A DNA stretch of 38,813 nucleotides. Origin: Deltaproteobacteria bacterium. Its GTDB lineage: Bacteria; Desulfobacterota; GWC2-55-46. The translations under genes were made by a program, and so were the position numbers. The notes below the pieces were generated by a model. That model was given only the letters and a program-made list of their open reading frames with translations, did not search any database and was not told the DNA's origin. Positions 15,841 through 23,969 of the stretch are shown here, piece by piece; positions within the stretch are counted from its first letter, which is position 1, and every line of letters starts with the position of its first letter. The stretch is from positions 1 through 38,813 of the forward strand of contig JACRET010000017.1 of the NCBI GenBank assembly GCA_016218105.1, read 5' to 3'.

Positions 15841-17775
15841 GTGGGAAAGAACGTCGCACAGAAGCTAATCGACAGCCATCTTGTGTCCGGAGATGCTCAG
15901 CAAGGTAAAGAGGTAAATATCAGGATAGATCAGACCTTAACGCAGGACGCGACAGGCACAATGGCGTACCTTCAGTTCGAAGCCATGGGAGTGCCGAAGG
16001 TCAGGACAAAGCTGTCTGTAAGTTACGTAGACCATAATACGCTTCAGTACGGCGGTTTTGAGAACGCGGACGACCACAGGTTCCTTCAGACCCTCGCTTC
16101 AAAATACGGCATCTACTTCTCAAGGCCCGGTAACGGCATATGCCACCAGGTTCACCTTGAAAGGTTCGGCGTTCCCGGACAGACGCTTCTTGGCTCTGAC
16201 AGCCATACGCCGACGAGCGGCGGCATCGGCATGCTCGCCATAGGAGCCGGCGGGCTTGACGTGGCGGTAGCGATGGGCGGAGGGGCCTTCAGCCTCACCT
16301 ATCCGAAAGTGGTGCTGGTCAATTTAAAAGGTAAGTTAAAGCCCTGGGTTTCCGCCAAGGACGTTATCCTCGAAATATTAAGAAGGCTCACGGTAAAGGG
16401 CGGCGTGGGAAAGGTGATCGAGTACGGCGGTGAGGGCGTAAAGAGCCTAAGCGTGCCGGAGCGCGCCACCATAACCAACATGGGCGCGGAGCTTGGCGCG
16501 ACCACATCGGTCTTCCCGAGCGACGACATAACAAAGGAATTTCTCGCGGCCCAGGGCAGGGAAACAGACTGGACAGAGCTTAAGGCGGATGACGGCGCGA
16601 AATACGACGAGACCATCGACCTCGATTTGAGCAAGCTTGAGCCGATGATCGCAAGGCCCCATATGCCTGACGCCGTTTGCAAGGTATCGGAGATCGAGGG
16701 GATGAAGGTAGACCAGGTCTGCGTTGGAAGCTGCACCAATTCTTCCTACAGGGACCTTATGCTCGTATCCGAGACGTTCAAGAAGGGCGGCTTCAAGGTG
16801 CACCCGGAAGTCTCGATGACGATATCCCCCGGCTCAAAGCAGGTGCTCGATATGATATCCCTGAACAAGGGCCTCTCGCACATGATCGAGGCGGGAGCGA
16901 GGATACTTGAGGCGACATGCGGCCCCTGCATCGGCAACGGCCAGTCGCCCCCGTCAGCCGGCGTCTCACTCAGGACTTTCAACAGGAACTTCGAAGGACG
17001 CAGCGGCACCAAGGACGGCAAGGTTTTCCTCTGCAGCCCGGAAACAGCCGTGGCGGCGGCGATCTACGGGGTCATCACCGACCCGAGGAAGCTCGGCAAG
17101 TACCCGAAGGTAAAGGCGCCTGCAAAGTTTCTCGTGGACGATTCGATGGTCGTGCCTCCCGCGAAAGACCCTTCAAAGGTCTCTATCGCGCGCGGCCCCA
17201 ACATCAAGGAACTCCCAAAGCAGGGCGCGCTCCCGGAGAGCTTGAAGGGCAAGGTTCTTATAAAGCTCGGCGACAACATCACAACAGACCATATAACCCC
17301 CGCGGGCACATGGCTTAAATACCGCTCAAACGTGCCAAAGTACTCGGAGTCGGTATTCTCGGCCATTGACGCCAAGTTCCATGAGAAGGCGAAGGCCATT
17401 GGCGGCGGTTTTGTCCTCGGCGGAGAGAACTACGGCCAGGGTTCTTCACGCGAGCACGCGGCCCTTTGCCCGATGTATCTGGGCGTAAAGGCGATAATAG
17501 CCAAGAGCTTCGCGAGGATTCACAAGGATAACCTCGTAAACTTCGGCATCCTTCCGCTGACCTTCGAGAACGCGGCGGATTACGACGGCATCGAGGACGG
17601 GGATGAGCTGGAGCTTGTAAATCTCAAGAACGGCCTTACCTCAGGCGACACGGTAACCCTTAAGAACATCACCAGGGGCAGGGATATAAACCTTAAGCAC
17701 GGGTATTCGCCGAGGCAGGTAGAGACTATACTTGCGGGTGGAACGCTCAACTACACGACCGCTAAGGCGAAGTAA
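15841..17775 (+). CDS. acnA: Aconitate hydratase, short Aquifex-type
   Basis: A 644-residue aconitase, clearly shorter than the approximately 890-residue AcnA and matching the shorter Aquifex-type class. The [4Fe-4S] ligands are visible as C298 (GSCTNSS), C360 and C363 (TCGPCIGNGQSP). The swivel domain carries GDNITTDHI and the substrate loop GSSREHAAL, all expected for citrate-isocitrate isomerisation in the TCA cycle. The GTG start at 15841 is preceded by AAGGAGG at 15827-15833 with ideal spacing. The gene is monocistronic; only 25 nt separate its stop from the convergent bioD stop. Confidence 0.93.
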   Translation: MGKNVAQKLIDSHLVSGDAQQGKEVNIRIDQTLTQDATGTMAYLQFEAMGVPKVRTKLSVSYVDHNTLQYGGFENADDHRFLQTLASKYGIYFSRPGNGICHQVHLERFGVPGQTLLGSDSHTPTSGGIGMLAIGAGGLDVAVAMGGGAFSLTYPKVVLVNLKGKLKPWVSAKDVILEILRRLTVKGGVGKVIEYGGEGVKSLSVPERATITNMGAELGATTSVFPSDDITKEFLAAQGRETDWTELKADDGAKYDETIDLDLSKLEPMIARPHMPDAVCKVSEIEGMKVDQVCVGSCTNSSYRDLMLVSETFKKGGFKVHPEVSMTISPGSKQVLDMISLNKGLSHMIEAGARILEATCGPCIGNGQSPPSAGVSLRTFNRNFEGRSGTKDGKVFLCSPETAVAAAIYGVITDPRKLGKYPKVKAPAKFLVDDSMVVPPAKDPSKVSIARGPNIKELPKQGALPESLKGKVLIKLGDNITTDHITPAGTWLKYRSNVPKYSESVFSAIDAKFHEKAKAIGGGFVLGGENYGQGSSREHAALCPMYLGVKAIIAKSFARIHKDNLVNFGILPLTFENAADYDGIEDGDELELVNLKNGLTSGDTVTLKNITRGRDINLKHGYSPRQVETILAGGTLNYTTAKAK

Positions 17776-17803
17776 CAGACGGGCTTTTTTCAGCAGCCTG
17801 CTA
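17773..17803. terminator. Mini repeat between acn and bioD that contains both stop codons
   Basis: The 31 nt run from TAA (acn stop, 17773-17775) through CAGACGGGCTTTTTTCAGCA and GCCTG to CTA (bioD stop on the minus strand). Read on the minus strand it starts TAGCAGGCTGCTGAAAAA, the terminus of repeat family 1. The T-run on the plus strand and the partial CAG...CTG dyad suggest a shared bidirectional terminator derived from the repeat. Confidence 0.5.
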
Positions 17804-18484
17804 AAGGAAAGCCCTCAAGAGGCCCTCGATAGATTCGGGGGCCTCTTTTTTTGCGTCCGTAAAAGGGATCTCAGCGAGGCAGGCAACCCCTGTAAGCCTC
17901 TCAAGCTCGGCCTTGTGGAAGATAACGCTCTGGTCGCCGTCCTGAGGCTTTGGAGCGTTGAGGATGACGCCTTTTATCTCGATCCCTTTCATTTTCGCGG
18001 ACTCTATGGTCAAAAGCGTGTGGTTCAAGACGCCGAGCCTGGATGCGGCGACTATAACAAGAGGGATACCCAAAAAGAGCACCAGGTCAGCGATAGTTTC
18101 GGTCTCCGTAAGAGGCACCAGCAAGCCGCCCGCGCCTTCTACAAACATTATGTCATGGAGTCTTTGCAGTTCCCTGAAGTGGGCGTCTATTTTTGAAAAA
18201 TCGATCTCAACGCCTTCAAGCCTCGCCGCTATGTTAGGGGAGATAGGTGGAGGAAATCTGTAGGGGTTTATGGCGTCGAGCTGGTCAAGGCATCCGGCGG
18301 CGTCTTTTAAGGCAAGCGCGTCATGAGGGATAAGCCGCCCGTCCTTTATTTCGCAGCCTGTCTCAACAGGCTTCATCACGCCGACGCTGTGCCCTTTGGC
18401 CCGGAGCCCCTTCGCCAGAGAGGCTGTCACAAAGGTCTTCCCGACATTCGTATCCGTGCCGGTTATAAAGTACGCCTGTCTCAA
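17801..18484 (-). CDS. bioD: ATP-dependent dethiobiotin synthetase
   Basis: A 227-residue protein with the P-loop GTDTNVGKT at 9-17, MKPVETGC for the substrate lysine/threonine site, and EGAGGLLVPL, all diagnostic of BioD. It forms the ureido ring of dethiobiotin from DAPA, CO2 and ATP. The start is TTG (18482-18484), one nucleotide after the bioA stop, so it is translated as the last gene of the bio operon. The stop codon TAG forms the edge of a repeat terminus. Confidence 0.93.
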   Translation of the reverse strand: MRQAYFITGTDTNVGKTFVTASLAKGLRAKGHSVGVMKPVETGCEIKDGRLIPHDALALKDAAGCLDQLDAINPYRFPPPISPNIAARLEGVEIDFSKIDAHFRELQRLHDIMFVEGAGGLLVPLTETETIADLVLFLGIPLVIVAASRLGVLNHTLLTIESAKMKGIEIKGVILNAPKPQDGDQSVIFHKAELERLTGVACLAEIPFTDAKKEAPESIEGLLRAFL

Positions 18485-18485
18485 A

Positions 18486-19859
18486 TTATCCGGTTATCTC
18501 CCTGATGCTGTCGTACACGATTTTACAGATCCTCTTCAGTTCAGCCTCTTTAATGCTTAATGGAGGCATGATGACGAGGACGTCTCCGAGGGGCCTTATC
18601 AACAGCCCGCTTTCCCGTGCGTCGGTCGAGACGAGCGAGCCTATCCGGTCCTTCGGCGCAAAAGGTTCCTTCGATGCCTTGTCCTTTACAAGCTCTATCC
18701 CGGCTATAAGCCCCAGCTGCCGTACTTCGCCGACATGGTTTAGAGACTCAAAATCCTTTAGGAGCTTTTTAAAGAGCGCGATCCTGGGCTTTAGATTCTT
18801 AATGACCTCCTCTTTCTCGAATATATCGAGATTGGCGATCGCGGCGGCGCACCCGAGCGGGTTCCCGGTATAGGTATGCCCGTGAAAAAAAGCCTTATAC
18901 TCCGCGTATTCCCCCAGGAAAGTCCTGTAGATCTTTTCCGTAGTCAATGTCGCGGCCAATGGCATGTATCCGCCCGTGATGCCCTTGGCAAGACAGAGGA
19001 AGTCGGGCGTGACCCCTTCGGCGTCGCACGCGAACATATGGCCCGTCCTGCCGAACCCCACGGCGACCTCATCGGCGATAAGAAGCACATTATATTTTTT
19101 TGTAAGCCGCCTTACCTCTTTCAAAAATCCTGGAGGCGAGGTGATCATCCCGGCCGCGCCCTGCACAAGGGGCTCTATCACGCAGGCCGCAAGCTCGTGC
19201 GAATGCTTTTTAAGCGTTTCTTCGAATACCTCCAGGCAGGCGGTCTTGCAGTCTTTTCTGTCTTTTTCTACCGGGCACCTGTAGCAGTAGGGGTAAGGCG
19301 CCCTTAAGGTGCTGAAAAGGAGCGGCCTGTATTTCTTTACGAAGATATCTATCTCTCCGACGCTCATCGAGCCGAACGTATCCCCGTGGTACGCGCCTGT
19401 AAAGGCGATGAACTTCTTTTTTTCAAAATTATCATGGGCCTGTTCCCAGTACTGGAAGGCCATCTTAAGGGCGATCTCCACCGCCGTGGAGCCGTTATCC
19501 GAGTAGAAGACCTTTTTAAGCCCCCTGGGCGCGATATCAACAAGTTTTTTGGCGAGCTCTATCGAAGGGACGTTCGCAAGGCCCAGAAGCGTGGAATGCG
19601 CTATTCTGTCAAGCTGTCTCTTTATAGCCGTGTCGATACGCCTCTTTCCGTGGCCGTGGACATTGACCCAAAGGGACGAAACACCGTCGAGATACCTCTT
19701 GCCGTTCATGTCTATGAGGTAGTTGCCGCGCCCCTTCTCTATAATAAGAGGGTCTGATTTTTCCCATTCGCTCATCTGCGTGAACGGGTGCCAGACGTGG
19801 AGCTTGTCAAGCTCCTGAAGCCCCTTTTCCCTGCCGGTTTTTTTTTCTGTTTTTTTCAT
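18486..19859 (-). CDS. bioA: Adenosylmethionine-8-amino-7-oxononanoate aminotransferase
   Basis: A 457-residue class-III aminotransferase. The N-terminus has DKLHVWHPFTQMSEW, typical of BioA. The PLP region has TGAYHGDTFGSMSVG and IADEVAVGFGRTG, and the Schiff-base lysine lies in CLAKGITGGYMPLAAT. It converts KAPA to DAPA using SAM as amino donor. It starts just 1 nt beyond the bioC stop, so the two are translationally close. The start has only a weak purine-rich ribosome site inside the end of bioC. Confidence 0.95.
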   Translation of the reverse strand: MKKTEKKTGREKGLQELDKLHVWHPFTQMSEWEKSDPLIIEKGRGNYLIDMNGKRYLDGVSSLWVNVHGHGKRRIDTAIKRQLDRIAHSTLLGLANVPSIELAKKLVDIAPRGLKKVFYSDNGSTAVEIALKMAFQYWEQAHDNFEKKKFIAFTGAYHGDTFGSMSVGEIDIFVKKYRPLLFSTLRAPYPYCYRCPVEKDRKDCKTACLEVFEETLKKHSHELAACVIEPLVQGAAGMITSPPGFLKEVRRLTKKYNVLLIADEVAVGFGRTGHMFACDAEGVTPDFLCLAKGITGGYMPLAATLTTEKIYRTFLGEYAEYKAFFHGHTYTGNPLGCAAAIANLDIFEKEEVIKNLKPRIALFKKLLKDFESLNHVGEVRQLGLIAGIELVKDKASKEPFAPKDRIGSLVSTDARESGLLIRPLGDVLVIMPPLSIKEAELKRICKIVYDSIREITG

Positions 19860-19860
19860 T

Positions 19861-20679
19861 TCAGATCTTTCTTGCGGCGGCTAGTATGACTTCATAGGTG
19901 GCGGTTATGTAACCGTCCCGGCCGAATCTTTCCGAGTAGAGCCTTGAGGCCTCTTTAAGGAGCGCGCCTTTCGACAGGCAGTTGTCATGGACATCGACCG
20001 GAGGCGCCGCGCCTATGTTTTTGAGGTTTCTTATAAGTCCCCATATGTCATTATACTCTTTTACTATAATGTGGGTCTCCAAAGCGGATAGCTCAAAGCC
20101 GGCATTTTTAAGGAGAGCCAATACAGCGCACCTATCCCTGAATCCGATATCCATCGGCGATCTCAGGCAAGCCCTCAGTTCATTCAGGGTGGCGGGGCCG
20201 AGCGTGGAAAAGGCGAAAAGCCCGCCATCTTTAAGCACCCTTGACGCCTCTTTAAACGCGACGGAAATATCAGCCCACTGGTAGGTAAGGCTTGAGGCCG
20301 CGACATCGAAAGAGGCATCACGGAACGGCAGATACTCGCAGTCCGCCGCGGCGGGATTAAAGCCTTTTCCCAATTTTGTCCGGGCCCTTAAAAGCATCGG
20401 AAAGGCGATGTCGCACCCGAAGAAGACAGACCTTGAAAAGGTCTTTCCGGCCTCTTCCATAAGGCTTCCCGTGCCGCAGCCGATATCGAGGATGAGTTCT
20501 TTATCGGGATAAAGCGCGCCGTCCGGCTGAATATGGACCCCATGGCACACAGGCTCGCCTCTCAGGGCCTCGATAAAGCTCACGAGTTTTACGACCACCT
20601 CTTTCTGGAGGGTGGCGCTTGTATCGTATGTCAGAGCGGCTTTTGAGAACGATTTTTTTACGATGCCCTTGTCTATCAT
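19861..20679 (-). CDS. bioC: Malonyl-ACP O-methyltransferase
   Basis: A 272-residue SAM-dependent methyltransferase. The N-terminal VKKSFSKAALTYDTSATLQ is the BioC pattern, and SAM motif I is LDIGCGTG at 64-71. It methylates the free carboxyl of malonyl-ACP so that fatty-acid enzymes can build pimeloyl-ACP methyl ester. Its ATG overlaps the stop of the upstream hydrolase gene (ATGA), indicating coupled translation with the esterase that removes the same methyl group. Confidence 0.9.
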   Translation of the reverse strand: MIDKGIVKKSFSKAALTYDTSATLQKEVVVKLVSFIEALRGEPVCHGVHIQPDGALYPDKELILDIGCGTGSLMEEAGKTFSRSVFFGCDIAFPMLLRARTKLGKGFNPAAADCEYLPFRDASFDVAASSLTYQWADISVAFKEASRVLKDGGLFAFSTLGPATLNELRACLRSPMDIGFRDRCAVLALLKNAGFELSALETHIIVKEYNDIWGLIRNLKNIGAAPPVDVHDNCLSKGALLKEASRLYSERFGRDGYITATYEVILAAARKI

Positions 20680-21467
20680 AGTATGTCGAGGAAATTCCTT
20701 AAGATCTTTTGAAATCTTTCGGCCTCCGTAATGAAAGGCGCGTGGCCGGCGTTTTCGAATATTTCAATGACCGCTCCCTTCATCCTTGAGGCCAGATATT
20801 TACCCGCGTCTACCGGGCATACGGTATCAAGCCCGCCGTGGACGAGTAGTATCGGTAGGCTCAGTTTCAGATTGGGGCGAAGGTCGGTATTAAACAGCGC
20901 CTCCAGCGCCGCGGTTAGTCCTTTATAATTAAAGATCGGGAAACACCCCGGCGCCTCTCCAGAGCAATTTACCGGCCCGGGATAGCTGTACCTGTTTATG
21001 AAGCCTTCAGCTGCCTTTGAATTCAGTTCGTTCGCGGTGAAATTAAGCGGGTAAAACCTGTTTACCGCCCCGGCCGGTTCCTTTTTCATGTCGAGGATCA
21101 TCCGCTTTACAAGCGCCCTCGGTTGCCCCCAGGGGAAATCTTCCTTTTCAAGAAAACAGGGCGTGGCCCCCACGAGCACGAGCGCCTTGTACCTTTTTTG
21201 ATCTTCGAGGGCCGACGCAAGGAGAGCCTCGGCCCCGAGCGACCAGCCTATGCCTATCACGCTCTTTTCATTCAGCCCGGAGATGTTTTTTGATATTTCA
21301 GCGAGAGCCGGAGCCAATGTAGGCTCGTCCCATCCATACCCTCCGCCGTGTCCGGGGAGGTTTATGTTTTTGCAGTTCGCGGCACCGATAGCACGAACCG
21401 TGTCTTCCCAGACCCAGCTGTCCGTCGCCCATCCGTGCACGAAGATAAGGTTATCGCCGCTATCCAT
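20676..21467 (-). CDS. bioH: Pimeloyl-ACP methyl ester esterase (BioH-like alpha/beta hydrolase)
   Basis: A 263-residue alpha/beta hydrolase with oxyanion motif FVHGWATDSWVWED, nucleophile S76 in GWSLGA (the BioH-type elbow), acid in VHGGLDTVCPVDAG and histidine in ENAGHAPFI. Its position between bioF and bioC supports the role of demethylating pimeloyl-ACP methyl ester. Its start codon shares one base with the bioF stop (TAATG). The exact BioH, BioV or BioG subclass cannot be settled from motifs alone. Confidence 0.85.
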   Translation of the reverse strand: MDSGDNLIFVHGWATDSWVWEDTVRAIGAANCKNINLPGHGGGYGWDEPTLAPALAEISKNISGLNEKSVIGIGWSLGAEALLASALEDQKRYKALVLVGATPCFLEKEDFPWGQPRALVKRMILDMKKEPAGAVNRFYPLNFTANELNSKAAEGFINRYSYPGPVNCSGEAPGCFPIFNYKGLTAALEALFNTDLRPNLKLSLPILLVHGGLDTVCPVDAGKYLASRMKGAVIEIFENAGHAPFITEAERFQKILRNFLDIL

Positions 21468-22621
21468 TAAATCAAGACCTCTTTGATGGCTTTAACGGCC
21501 TTGTAGAGATCGTCTTTCGCGTGCGTTGCCATGACCGTTATACGGAGGCGTGACGCGCCTTCAGGGACTGTAGGCGGCCGGATGCCCTGTATGAAGACCC
21601 CCTTGTCCATAAGGGCTTTGCTTGCCTCCATCGTCCTTTTAGCGTCGCCTGTAAGCACGGGTATTATCTGGGTAGCGCTATCAAGGGTGTCAAGGCCCGC
21701 GCTACCGAGCTCGCGCCTCACATAATCAGAGTTCTCCTGAAGGGCTTTACGCAACCCCGGCTCCCTTTCGATTATGTCAAAAGCCTTTATGGAAGCGGCG
21801 CATATTGCCGGCGGCAGGGCCGTAGTGTATATAAAGGGCCTTGCCCTTGAGATGAGGAGGTCTATCAGCTCCGCCCTTCCGGCTATAAAAGCGCCGAAAG
21901 AGCCGAGAGCCTTGCCCAGTGTGCCCATCTGGATTATCGAGGGATGGCTCACCCCCAGATGCTCAAGAGTCCCTCTGCCGCTTTTCCCAAGCACGCCTGT
22001 AGAGTGCGCGTCGTCTACGATAAGCGTAGCCCCGTACCTGTCGAGCAACGGGACTATTTCCCCCAGCGGCGCTATTGTTCCGTCCATGCTGAAAACTCCG
22101 TCCGTCACGATAAGCTTCTTTTTCGCGGCAGATCTTTTAAGGAGCCCCTCAAGCGATTCGACGTCCCTGTTCGGGTATCTCTTTACGTTGGCCCTGCTCA
22201 GGATGCAGGCGTCAACTATGGAGGCATGGTTGAGCTTGTCCGAAAATATGTCCGTAGAGCGGTCGGAGAGCGCCGATATGCAGCCGATGTTGGCGTTATA
22301 ACCGGAATTGAAGAGAAGCGCGGCTTCCGTGCCCTTGAATCTCTTGATCCTCTCCTCCAGCATTATATGCGGCTCCATATTGCCGGAAACTAGGCGAGAG
22401 GCCCCGGCGCCGACGCCGTATGTCTCTATCGCCCTTACGGCGGCCGTCTTTACCTCAGGGTGATTGGCAAGCCCCAGGTAATCATTCGAGCAGAGGAGTA
22501 TTACCTCTTGTCCGTTTATATGTACCTTCGGCCCTTGCGGCCCCTCCACGAGCTTAAGCGTCCTTTTAAGCCCTGAGGCGGTAAGTTTCGAGAGTTCTTC
22601 TAGGATGTGAGTGTGATCCAT
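21467..22621 (-). CDS. bioF: 8-amino-7-oxononanoate synthase
   Basis: A 384-residue alpha-oxoamine synthase. Landmarks are NDYLGLANHPEV, FNSGYNANIG, VDDAHSTGVLGKSGRGT and the PLP lysine in GTLGKALGSFGAFI. It condenses pimeloyl-ACP (or CoA) with alanine to give KAPA. It follows bioB in the operon after a 140-nt gap filled by a repeat element. The start ATG (22619-22621) has no strong ribosome site. Confidence 0.94.
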   Translation of the reverse strand: MDHTHILEELSKLTASGLKRTLKLVEGPQGPKVHINGQEVILLCSNDYLGLANHPEVKTAAVRAIETYGVGAGASRLVSGNMEPHIMLEERIKRFKGTEAALLFNSGYNANIGCISALSDRSTDIFSDKLNHASIVDACILSRANVKRYPNRDVESLEGLLKRSAAKKKLIVTDGVFSMDGTIAPLGEIVPLLDRYGATLIVDDAHSTGVLGKSGRGTLEHLGVSHPSIIQMGTLGKALGSFGAFIAGRAELIDLLISRARPFIYTTALPPAICAASIKAFDIIEREPGLRKALQENSDYVRRELGSAGLDTLDSATQIIPVLTGDAKRTMEASKALMDKGVFIQGIRPPTVPEGASRLRITVMATHAKDDLYKAVKAIKEVLI

Positions 22622-22653
22622 AATATGAGCTATAAAATGATATTATGAGCCTT

Positions 22654-22764
22654 TAGCAGGCTGCTGAAAAATGCCATCTGCCATGTTGTCTTTGCCGGAT
22701 ATTCCTGCATGAGGCGTTATGCGCGCCCATACTGACAGGGCAGGGTGTTTTCAACACCCTGCTA
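22654..22764. repeat. Dispersed repeat family 1, copy e, inserted inside the bio operon
   Basis: A 111-bp element with termini TAGCAGGCTGCTGAAAA (left) and TAGCAGGGTGTTGAAAA (right, minus strand), identical at 15 of 17 positions. The right terminus provides the TAG stop codon of bioB. It forms a perfect hairpin, CAGGGTGTT/AACACCCTG (22741-22761), which lies just after bioB and before bioF in the transcript. It may attenuate or process the operon mRNA. Confidence 0.75.
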
Positions 22765-23748
22765 GTGCCCCCTTGGTATAAGACCAAGGTCATCAAGCAT
22801 TTTAAGGTCGTCCTTCGGGTCCCGCCCGGGTGTTGTGAGATAATTCCCCACCATCATGCCGTTGGCTCCCGCCGCGAAGATAAGCGGCTGCAGATCCCTC
22901 AGATTCACCTGTCTGCCGCCGCATACGACGATATCCTTTGCCGGAAGCATCAGCCTGAACAACGCGATTATCTTGAGGCACTCGAAAGGCGTAAGGTTAT
23001 GCGATTTTTCCAGCGGCGTGCCGGGCCTCGGGTTCAGGAAGTTTACGGGGATGGAATCGACGTCAAGCTCCTTTAAGGTGGAGGCAAGCTCGATACGGTC
23101 CTTCCATGTCTCCCCAAGCCCGAATATCCCGCCGGAGCATACGAAAAAACCGGTCTCTTTGGCGGCTTTCACAGCCTCGACATCCTCGTCATATCCGTGG
23201 GTGGTGCAGATGTTCGGGAAAAAACTCCGGCTCGTCTCCAGATTGTGATGGTAGCTCTCCAGACCGCTGTCTTTGAGTTTTTTTAAGGTCTCGCGCGCCA
23301 GTATGCCAAGCGAGGCGCAACGCTCCATGCCGACGGAGCCCTTCATCGCGGAAAGGGTGTCTATAAGGATTGAAACGTCTTTGTCCTTCTCTATCTTTGT
23401 GCCGCTGGTGACTATTGAGAACTCACGCGCCCCGTAACCCTCAGCCTCTCTGGCGGCCTCGACCAGGGTTGAGGCCGGCTTCATCGGGTATTCGTTTATC
23501 CCGGTCGAGTATTTAACGGATTGGGAGCAGAAGGCACAGTCTTCCTTGCAAAGCCCGCTTTTAGCGTTGACGATGGCGCATAGATTGACCTCAACGCCTT
23601 TATGGCGGCGCCTTACCTGTTCCGATATTGAGAGTATAACGTATATCTGATCATCAGGAATGGATGTCAGCTCGATTGCCTCGGTGGCAGAGAGCCCAAC
23701 GCCCTTTAGTCCCTTTTCAAGCGCTGTCTTAAGTATCTCCGTGGTCAT
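22762..23748 (-). CDS. bioB: Biotin synthase
   Basis: A 328-residue radical-SAM protein. The [4Fe-4S] motif CxxxCxxC is C67, C71, C74 (GLCKEDCAFCSQS). Other BioB landmarks are YHHNLETSRSFF, CSGGIFGLGET, VNFLNPRPGTPLE and CGGRQVNLRD. It inserts sulfur into dethiobiotin using SAM and a sacrificed [2Fe-2S] cluster. The start is the ATG at 23746-23748 with AAGGA upstream; the open frame extends 29 codons further but crosses the promoter and operator. It is the promoter-proximal gene of the operon. Confidence 0.95.
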   Translation of the reverse strand: MTTEILKTALEKGLKGVGLSATEAIELTSIPDDQIYVILSISEQVRRRHKGVEVNLCAIVNAKSGLCKEDCAFCSQSVKYSTGINEYPMKPASTLVEAAREAEGYGAREFSIVTSGTKIEKDKDVSILIDTLSAMKGSVGMERCASLGILARETLKKLKDSGLESYHHNLETSRSFFPNICTTHGYDEDVEAVKAAKETGFFVCSGGIFGLGETWKDRIELASTLKELDVDSIPVNFLNPRPGTPLEKSHNLTPFECLKIIALFRLMLPAKDIVVCGGRQVNLRDLQPLIFAAGANGMMVGNYLTTPGRDPKDDLKMLDDLGLIPRGH

Positions 23749-23804
23749 AGTCCTTTTCCTTAAGTAAAGTGTGTACCACATTGAATAACATAGATAAAAG
23801 GTGC

Positions 23805-23835
23805 TTGTCAACTGTAAGCCTTGAAAGGTTGACAA
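23805..23835 (-). promoter_or_regulatory. BirA-like operator overlapping the bio operon promoter
   Basis: TTGTCAAC (23805-23812) and GTTGACAA (23828-23835) form a perfect 8-bp dyad with a 15-nt centre. This matches the architecture of known BirA boxes (TTGTNAAC, about 15 nt, GTTNACAA). On the minus strand the bioB-proximal half contains TTGACA (complement of 23806-23811), a consensus -35, so bound repressor would block RNA polymerase. It lies 57 nt upstream of the bioB ATG. The -10 is not clear-cut. No birA gene is in the window. Confidence 0.7.
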
Positions 23836-23969
23836 ATGGGGTGAAAGGGGGGAAACTCCCGAAGCTTATGCGGGCTGGTTCAGAGTGGTTTTTTCAGATA
23901 GCCAGGGGTTGGTAGGCCACCAAGGGAGTCAATCCGCCAGGGCAGGATAGAGCCGGCCGGCTCTTGAGA

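Noticed and set aside
23749-23835. 29-codon N-terminal extension of BioB
   Set aside because: It would be encoded by the promoter and operator region. The family start and ribosome site fit 23748.
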